Source: Pseudomonadota bacterium (GTDB lineage: Bacteria > Pseudomonadota > Gammaproteobacteria > Acidithiobacillales > Acidithiobacillaceae). From it: DNA of 6,731 nt. The translations under genes and the position numbers were made by a program. Shown here in pieces: positions 1-4,928 of the stretch (position 1 is the first letter of the stretch; every line of letters starts with the position of its first letter). The notes below the pieces were generated by a model. The model was not told the origin of the DNA, searched no databases, and worked only from the letters and a program-made list of their open reading frames with translations. Location: assembly GCA_021818125.1 (NCBI GenBank), contig JAKAFG010000110.1:1-6731 (forward strand). Direction: 5' to 3'.

Positions 1-1605
1 CATCTGACGGGTGCAGGCAGCCTGCCGGTTGCCGGTCTGGTGCGCGCCTTCACCCTGCTGCCTGCCACCTGGCAGACCTCAGGGCAGGCCCGATGGCAAG
101 TCCGGGCGCGGGGCGCAAGCTGGGCAAAGGCGCGTCAGATAGCCTTTGAATTGCAGGGCAGCCAGCTCCAGTTCAGTAGCCCGGACGGTTTGCAGGCCGC
201 CCAGGGTGTCGCATTGCAGCTCCAAGGAGACGGTGTATATACCGGGCAATGGCACGGCACTGCCCGGATGCGCTGGACCCAGGGGGGTGTCCTCTGGAGT
301 CCATGGTACTGGACAGCCCCCGCCGCAGCGGTGCGGATACAAACCCGCTGGCAACAGGCGGCCAAGGCCTGGCAACTGGACCAGGGAAGCATCCGCTGGC
401 CCGGCCTCGGGCAGGGCGGTTTTGCGTTGTACCGGCCGACTCGGGGCGGGGTGCTGCGCTGGCAGATCCGGGATATGGATGTAGCCATGGCGCCCCTGTA
501 TGCGAACTGGATTAAACCACTGGCTCCCCCAGGCGGTCTCGCGGCCCAATTGCAGGCCTCGGGGCAAGTGCATTTTTCCGTGGCGGGAGAGGGTGGTCTG
601 AGTGCGCTGAAATGGGATCTGCGCAACGCGGCTATTTCCAGTCCCAGGGGGCATCTTGCGGTGACGGGCGTGAATAGCCAGGGTGCCTGGAGTCGTACCG
701 GCAAGACCTCTGATGCGGTGCTTCGCTGGCAGTCTGCGGAACTCTATCATATTCCTGCGGGCCCGCTGCATGCGGAGCTGGTCCTCAATCCCCAGGGCTT
801 TCAGTTGCAACAGCCTTTCACCCTGGCCCTGCTGGGGGGCGAACTGCATTTTCGGCATCTGGCGGCACGTTGGGCAGGACCCCGGTCGGGTTTTAGCATG
901 AGCGGCGACTTGCAGGGGGTCAGCATGGCCCAATTGACCAAGATCATGCATTGGCCGCCGTTTACCGGGACGGTATCGGCCACCATCCCGGAACTGCAGT
1001 ATCACGCGGGAGATATCACCACCAGCGGCGCACTTTCCGCTCAGGTGTTCGGAGGCGAGGTGCGGGTGGGCGATCTGCATATTGAGAATTTCCTCGGTGT
1101 TTTGCCCCTGCTGCGGGCCAACGTCGAGATTGCCGGGTTGCGACTGAAGCCCTTGACTGACGCCTTCCACTTTGGCTACATCAGCGGGGTGCTCAATGGT
1201 GACGTAAAAAATCTCACCCTGCTGAACTGGTCGCCGGAGGCTTTTCAGGCGCAGTTTCATACCGTTCCGTTTCATGGCGTGTCTCAGAAAATCAGCTATG
1301 CGGCGGTCCAGAGTCTTACCAGGCTGGGCGGCGGTAACGGCATCAGCGGATTTTTTCAGGGCATGTTTCTACGGATGTTCAAGACCTTTGCATACGCGCA
1401 TCTGGGGATGGGTGTGCATCTCAAGGATGGTGTTGCCGAATTGTCCGGAGTGGGGACAGAGGATTCGGGTTTTGTGATCCTTCAGGGGCAAGGGCTGCCC
1501 AGGGTGGATATAGTGGGGTACAATCGCCGGGTGGACTGGGACGAGTTGCTGGCGCGTCTGAAAACCGCCATGCATAGTGGTGCCCAAGTCGGTACAGGAG
1601 AGTGA
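1..1605 (+). CDS. ydbH: YdbH-family AsmA-like intermembrane lipid-transport protein, C-terminal part (5' end outside window)
   Basis: The frame is open from base 1 and ends at TGA 1603-1605, giving 534 residues. A GTG at 40 is available, but the frame reads through it from the edge, so the true start lies upstream. The protein is rich in short alternating beta-strand segments, as expected for the long beta-groove of AsmA-like proteins. Its C-terminal third carries the pattern I associate with the YdbH domain (PF11739): a glycine cluster LGGGNG at residues 442-447, an aromatic FKTFAY stretch, and a final NRRVDWDELL block around residues 508-517. In E. coli, YdbH is anchored in the inner membrane and works redundantly with TamB and YhdP in moving phospholipids to the outer membrane. 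The N-terminal membrane anchor is not in the window. The DUF1318 lipoprotein gene starting 4 bp downstream supports the call, because ydbH and ydbL are usual neighbours. Substrate specificity cannot be read from the sequence. Confidence 0.85.
   Translation, partial: HLTGAGSLPVAGLVRAFTLLPATWQTSGQARWQVRARGASWAKARQIAFELQGSQLQFSSPDGLQAAQGVALQLQGDGVYTGQWHGTARMRWTQGGVLWSPWYWTAPAAAVRIQTRWQQAAKAWQLDQGSIRWPGLGQGGFALYRPTRGGVLRWQIRDMDVAMAPLYANWIKPLAPPGGLAAQLQASGQVHFSVAGEGGLSALKWDLRNAAISSPRGHLAVTGVNSQGAWSRTGKTSDAVLRWQSAELYHIPAGPLHAELVLNPQGFQLQQPFTLALLGGELHFRHLAARWAGPRSGFSMSGDLQGVSMAQLTKIMHWPPFTGTVSATIPELQYHAGDITTSGALSAQVFGGEVRVGDLHIENFLGVLPLLRANVEIAGLRLKPLTDAFHFGYISGVLNGDVKNLTLLNWSPEAFQAQFHTVPFHGVSQKISYAAVQSLTRLGGGNGISGFFQGMFLRMFKTFAYAHLGMGVHLKDGVAELSGVGTEDSGFVILQGQGLPRVDIVGYNRRVDWDELLARLKTAMHSGAQVGTGE
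1596..1600 (+). promoter_or_regulatory. Shine-Dalgarno site of the DUF1318 lipoprotein gene
   Basis: AGGAG lies 9 bases before the ATG at 1610 and sits inside the last codons of the ydbH-like gene. It decides the start: the in-frame GTG codons at 1577 and 1580 lie upstream of this site and would put charged residues ahead of a good lipoprotein signal peptide. Confidence 0.75.
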
Positions 1606-1609
1606 GCAA

Positions 1610-1690
1610 ATGACAAAGCAGGGTTGGCTGAAAACGCAGGGCTGGCGCAGTGTGCTGGCACTGGGATTGCTTATGGCGCTGTCCGCTTGT
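1610..1690 (+). other. Lipoprotein (type II) signal peptide with lipobox Cys27
   Basis: The N-region has Lys3, Lys8 and Arg13. The hydrophobic core runs from about residue 14 to 24, followed by L24-S25-A26-C27, with the TGT codon for Cys at 1688-1690. Cleavage before Cys27 and lipidation by Lgt, Lsp and Lnt are expected from the motif. Position +2 is Val, compatible with Lol export to the outer membrane. Confidence 0.85.
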
Positions 1691-2293
1691 GTGACCGTCA
1701 ACATTTACTTTCCGGCTGCGGCGGCCCAGAAACTGGCGGATCAGGTGGTCGGTGAGGTGTATAAGGCCGCTGCCAAGGGTGCCTTGCAGGCCCCGGTTGC
1801 TCCGGCAGTATCGGCACCAACGGCGCCTGCCCGATCCGCCGCCCCGGCTACGGATTCCCTGAGCATGGCATCCCCCTACCATGCGGCCAGCTACCTGCTG
1901 GCCATGGGCTTCTCGGCCATCAGCGGCACGGCGGAGGCTGCCGCGAACCTCGATGCTTCCAGTCCTGGGGTGCAATCGGCGCGGGCGCAGGTGGAGGCAC
2001 TGGCGACGCAAATGCATCCTTACTTTGTCAGCGGCGCGGTGGGTTACACGGCCAATGGTCAGGTGACGATCCATGATGCGGCAGCCGTGTCACTGCCGCA
2101 GCGGGCTCCGCTCAATGGGCTGGTGGGCAGCTATAACCAGGCGCTCAGTAATCTCTATCAGCAGATCGCTGATGCCAATGGTCATCCCGAGTGGGCGGGG
2201 CAAATTCAGCAGACCTTTGCCCAGGCCTGGATCAACAAAGCACCCGCAGGATACTGGTACCAGTCGCCCAGTGGTCAGTGGCAGAAGAAATAG
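1610..2293 (+). CDS. ydbL: DUF1318 / YdbL-family outer-membrane lipoprotein
   Basis: This 227-residue protein starts at the ATG after a good ribosome site. Residues 1-27 are a lipoprotein signal peptide ending in the lipobox L-S-A-C (Cys27). Val follows the Cys, so there is no Asp inner-membrane retention signal and outer-membrane sorting is expected. Next come a short beta-prone stretch VTVNIYF (28-34), a helix-prone stretch, and an Ala/Pro-rich linker (about 53-80). A second hydrophobic stretch with an AEA motif lies at about 92-110. The DUF1318-like domain occupies about 135-227, with the NGHPEW motif (190-195) and the APAGYWYQ...GQWQKK ending. In E. coli, YnbE is a small lipoprotein that bridges with YdbH, and YdbL is a separate periplasmic protein that modulates it. 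Here one protein may cover both roles, which is inference. Family membership is fairly sure. The gene symbol is by family only. Confidence 0.82.
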   Translation: MTKQGWLKTQGWRSVLALGLLMALSACVTVNIYFPAAAAQKLADQVVGEVYKAAAKGALQAPVAPAVSAPTAPARSAAPATDSLSMASPYHAASYLLAMGFSAISGTAEAAANLDASSPGVQSARAQVEALATQMHPYFVSGAVGYTANGQVTIHDAAAVSLPQRAPLNGLVGSYNQALSNLYQQIADANGHPEWAGQIQQTFAQAWINKAPAGYWYQSPSGQWQKK

Positions 2294-2301
2294 TCACCAT
2301 T

Positions 2302-3111
2302 TTGCAGAATATTCTGGTTTTTGACATCGAGACAGTGCCCGACGTTGCCGGCGGGCGGCGGGTGCATGGCATTGCGTTGGGGGATGACGCGGGCGTGGCG
2401 GAATTGCTGCAGCACCAGCGTCGCATCGAAACCCAGGGCGCGACGGAGTTTCTGCGCCCTTATTTGCATCGGGTCGTTGCTATCTCTGCCCTCTGGTGGC
2501 AGGGCGAGCAGGTCAAGCTCAACAGTTTCGGCAAGGCGGACGATGACGAAGCCACTCTCGTCGCTGCCTTCTTTCAGTTTATCCAGCGCCATGCCCCGCA
2601 ACTGGTTTCCTGGAATGGCGCGGCCTTTGACCTCCCGGTACTGCATTACCGGGCCCTGCTCCACGGTATCCCTGCGGCCCGCTACTGGGAGCAGGGACAG
2701 ACCGATCAGAGTTATCGCTGGAATAATTACACCAGCCGTTACCACGAGCGCCATCTCGACCTCATGGATATCCTCTCTGCCTACCAGATGCGCAATGTCG
2801 CCCGCCTTCAGGACGTGGCGTTGTTGTTGGGGCTGCCTGGCAAGCTGGGGATGAGCGGCGCGGAGGTCTGGACCCATTATCAGGCCGGGGAGCTGGCGGG
2901 CATCCGTCACTACTGCGAAGTCGATGTGCTGAACACGGCCCTGGTCCATCTGCGTTTTGAGCTGACCCGCGGGCATCTCGACAAATCGGCTTATGATGCC
3001 TGCCAGACGCAATTGCGGTCTTACTTGCAAAGCCGGGACGAGGCCCACGTCCAGGAATTTCTCACCTTGTGGCCAGAGAATCTGCATGTCGCATCCCAAG
3101 CCCATTCATAA
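2302..3111 (+). CDS. Predicted 3'-5' exonuclease, PolB exonuclease-like (DEDDy, PF10108/COG3298)
   Basis: From the TTG at 2302 the product has 269 residues. It shows the three exonuclease motifs in order. Exo I is FDIET at residues 7-11 (Asp8, Glu10). Exo II is SWNGAAFDLP at 103-112 (Asp110). Exo III is YCEVD at 204-208 (Tyr204, Asp208), the Y-x3-D form of DEDDy enzymes. These would bind two metal ions and remove nucleotides from a 3' end. The family is related to the proofreading domain of DNA polymerase B but has no polymerase part, and its biological role is poorly defined. The start is uncertain: TTG 2302 puts Exo I right at the N-terminus, as in the family, but its ribosome site is weak. 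A GTG at 2191 would overlap the upstream gene by over 100 bases and add an unrelated-looking leader. The 3' end overlaps rlmD by 26 bp. Confidence 0.85.
   Translation: MQNILVFDIETVPDVAGGRRVHGIALGDDAGVAELLQHQRRIETQGATEFLRPYLHRVVAISALWWQGEQVKLNSFGKADDDEATLVAAFFQFIQRHAPQLVSWNGAAFDLPVLHYRALLHGIPAARYWEQGQTDQSYRWNNYTSRYHERHLDLMDILSAYQMRNVARLQDVALLLGLPGKLGMSGAEVWTHYQAGELAGIRHYCEVDVLNTALVHLRFELTRGHLDKSAYDACQTQLRSYLQSRDEAHVQEFLTLWPENLHVASQAHS
3086..3111 (+). other. 26-bp overlap of the exonuclease and rlmD coding regions
   Basis: The rlmD ATG (3086-3088) lies inside the exonuclease gene, whose TAA is at 3109-3111, in a different frame. No strong Shine-Dalgarno site is visible before the ATG; the best is a weak AGAGAA at 3075-3080. 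Translation of rlmD may therefore depend on ribosomes finishing the upstream gene. This is inference from the layout. Confidence 0.7.
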
Positions 3112-4408
3112 CGCTCAGCCTGAGCAGGTATTTATCGAAAGTCTGGATGCCGAGGGACGCGGGATTGCCCGTGTGGAGGGCAAGGTGCTGTTTGTCGACG
3201 GGGCGCTGCCCGGCGAGCGGGTCTGGGCACGGCGTACTCAAGACCACAAGAGCTTTGATCGGGCCGAGTTGTTGCAAGTGGTCAAGGCATCCTCTCTGCG
3301 GGTGTCGCCGCCTTGTCCTCACTTTGGCGTCTGCGGGGGTTGCAGCCTGCAGCATCTGGAGCCAGCGGCGCAGGTGGCTATCAAGCAAAGACAACTGGAA
3401 GATAATCTCTGGCGCATCGGCAAGGTCCGCCCCGGACGCGTCCTGCCGCCCATTCATGGCCCGAGCCTGGGTTATCGCAGCAAGGCGCGACTCTCGGTGC
3501 GGACGCCAAAGACCCGGGGCGCACTGGTCGGTTTCCGCGAACGCAATAGCAGTTATGTCGTGGAGATGGGTCAATGTCTGACCCTTGACCCGCGCATCGG
3601 GCAACGCATTCTGCCCCTGCGGGCGCTGATCGGGCAGATGCAATCGCCCCAGGATTTTCCGCAGGTTGAAGTGGCCGCCACGCCGGATGCTGTCGCTCTG
3701 GTGTTTCGTCACATGCGGCCGCTGATGGAAAGCGATCTGCAGCACTTGCGTACTTTTGGTGTGCAACACGACCTGCAGATATGGTTGCAGCCGCGCGGGC
3801 CGGATACCCTGCATCCTTTATGGCCGGAGCAGCCGGAACCCCTTCATTATGACCTGCCGGATTATCAGTTGCGCCTGCGTTTTGATCCGCTGGTCTTCAC
3901 TCAGGTCAATCAGGCGGTGAATCAGGTGATGGTGTGCCGCGCCATGGCGCTGCTGCAGCCGCAACCGGGAGAGCACATTCTGGACCTCTTCTGCGGGCTC
4001 GGGAATTTTACCCTGCCCATCGCCCGATTGGGAGCGCAGGTGCTTGGCATTGAAGGGGATGCCCGGCTGGTCGCGCTGGCCACCGAGAATGCCGCCGCCA
4101 ATGGCCTGGCGGATAAAGCCCGATATGCCGTAGCCGATCTCACCCAGGCGCAGATGGAAGATTTTGCTCCGGCGGGCGCCATCGACAAAATGCTCATCGA
4201 CCCGCCTCGCAGTGGCGCCATTGAAGTGCTGCGCAGCCTAACCCCCGGCGTCCGCCGCCTGGTGTATGTCTCCTGCAATCCGGCGACCCTGGCCCGTGAT
4301 GCGGCGTATCTGGTACACGAACGCGGCTATCATCTGCAAGCGGCCGGTGTCGTCAACATGTTTCCCCATACCGCCCATGTCGAATCCATCGCCCTCTTTG
4401 AGCGCTGA
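3086..4408 (+). CDS. rlmD: 23S rRNA (uracil(1939)-C(5))-methyltransferase RlmD
   Basis: RlmD transfers a methyl group from SAM to C5 of U1939 in 23S rRNA (E. coli numbering). The 440-residue product is close to the E. coli enzyme's length of about 433. A TRAM RNA-binding domain fills about residues 10-68. The 4Fe-4S cluster ligands are visible as Cys77, Cys83, Cys86 (CPHFGVCGGC) and Cys164 (MGQC). The Rossmann SAM-binding motif DLFCGLGNF starts at Asp300. DPPR lies at 372-375. The catalytic nucleophile is Cys397 in YVSCNPATLARD, and the general base is Glu433 in the HVES motif near the C-terminus. The TRAM domain argues against RlmC, and TRAM plus the Fe-S cluster argues against TrmA. The ATG at 3086 is chosen because the TRAM domain begins soon after it. 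It overlaps the exonuclease gene by 26 bp, suggesting translational coupling. All key residues are present. Confidence 0.95.
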   Translation: MSHPKPIHNAQPEQVFIESLDAEGRGIARVEGKVLFVDGALPGERVWARRTQDHKSFDRAELLQVVKASSLRVSPPCPHFGVCGGCSLQHLEPAAQVAIKQRQLEDNLWRIGKVRPGRVLPPIHGPSLGYRSKARLSVRTPKTRGALVGFRERNSSYVVEMGQCLTLDPRIGQRILPLRALIGQMQSPQDFPQVEVAATPDAVALVFRHMRPLMESDLQHLRTFGVQHDLQIWLQPRGPDTLHPLWPEQPEPLHYDLPDYQLRLRFDPLVFTQVNQAVNQVMVCRAMALLQPQPGEHILDLFCGLGNFTLPIARLGAQVLGIEGDARLVALATENAAANGLADKARYAVADLTQAQMEDFAPAGAIDKMLIDPPRSGAIEVLRSLTPGVRRLVYVSCNPATLARDAAYLVHERGYHLQAAGVVNMFPHTAHVESIALFER

Positions 4409-4409
4409 A

Positions 4410-4928
4410 ATGCCCCCGCGCTGGCTCTGGGTGGATGTCTCCACCCAGCGGTTGCGCGAGATGAACGACGCTGAGCCGCGCTCGGAGTATGTCATATCCA
4501 CGGCTCGTAACGGACTCGGTGAACAGCGTGACAGCGGTTGCACTCCGCGCGGATGGCATGTAGTGCGCGCGCGCATCGGTGAAGACCTGCCCACGACGGC
4601 AATTCTGCGCGGTCGGCGCTGGACCGGTGCCTGTTACAGCGCGGAGTGGGCGGCGGGACAGCCGCGGCAAGACTGGATTCTCGGCCGTATTCTTTGGCTC
4701 TCCGGCAGCGAAAGCGGTTTTAATCGTGGCGGCTTTCAGGATACCTTCCGCCGTTATATCTACATCCACGGCACTGCTGATGTGGATCACCTCGGCCAGC
4801 CGGTATCGGCGGGCTGTGTGCGGATGGCGCCGGATGCGGTGTGCATGCTCTTTGCAGCATGTCCGGTAAACACCCCTGTTTTTATCGGCCTGCAGCCACC
4901 GCTGCGTTCCCCCGCCAGGAGGTACTGA
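4410..4928 (+). CDS. YkuD-domain protein without signal peptide; probable cytosolic L,D-carboxypeptidase (ElsL/LdtK-like) or L,D-transpeptidase
   Basis: The product has 172 residues. The YkuD catalytic region contains YIYIHGT (His120), a second His127, and S133-A-G-C136-V-R138, where Cys136 is the expected acyl-enzyme nucleophile. An earlier CTPRGWH block (44-50) matches the family's conserved TPxGxH. The middle has a WILGRILWLSG stretch and a GFNR motif, which I recognise from the short, stand-alone branch of the family. No signal peptide or membrane segment is present: the N-terminus MPPRWLWVDV goes straight into the fold. That suggests a cytoplasmic enzyme trimming the terminal D-Ala from recycled tetrapeptides, as reported for ElsL of Acinetobacter baumannii, rather than a periplasmic cross-linker. 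The usual SHGC motif is SAGC here. The start is the ATG 1 bp after the rlmD stop; an in-frame ATG at 4377 would add 11 residues but has no ribosome site. YkuD fold is sure, exact reaction less so. Confidence 0.85.
   Translation: MPPRWLWVDVSTQRLREMNDAEPRSEYVISTARNGLGEQRDSGCTPRGWHVVRARIGEDLPTTAILRGRRWTGACYSAEWAAGQPRQDWILGRILWLSGSESGFNRGGFQDTFRRYIYIHGTADVDHLGQPVSAGCVRMAPDAVCMLFAACPVNTPVFIGLQPPLRSPARRY
4917..4923 (+). promoter_or_regulatory. Strong Shine-Dalgarno site of the APC transporter gene
   Basis: AGGAGGT is a near-perfect match to the anti-Shine-Dalgarno sequence. It lies 5 bases before the ATG at 4929 and within the last codons of the YkuD gene. It is the strongest ribosome site in the window and fixes the transporter start. 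Confidence 0.85.

Noticed and set aside
79..1275. Long open frame on the - strand (398 codons) opposite the ydbH-like gene
   Set aside because: It lies antisense to a gene with recognisable family motifs. Its product is rich in Arg, Gln, His and Pro with no domain pattern, as expected from the reverse complement of GC-rich coding sequence.
1577..1609. Upstream GTG starts for the lipoprotein gene
   Set aside because: They lie before the AGGAG site at 1596-1600 and would add a charged leader before an otherwise typical lipoprotein signal peptide.
2275..3814. Two - strand frames opposite the exonuclease and rlmD genes
   Set aside because: Both lie antisense to proteins whose catalytic motifs are fully conserved, and neither shows a recognisable domain or ribosome site.
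3086..4408. TrmA or RlmC instead of RlmD
   Set aside because: RlmC and TrmA lack the N-terminal TRAM domain present here, and TrmA also lacks the Fe-S cysteines. The length and Cys pattern fit RlmD.
4880..4928. A c-di-AMP riboswitch before the KimA-like gene, as in Bacillus
   Set aside because: There is no leader: the transporter ATG directly follows the stop of the preceding gene, so no riboswitch can sit immediately upstream.
4917..4928. Terminators or promoters at the gene junctions
   Set aside because: Junctions are 0-8 bp or overlapping, and no hairpin plus T run was noticed by eye at any of them.
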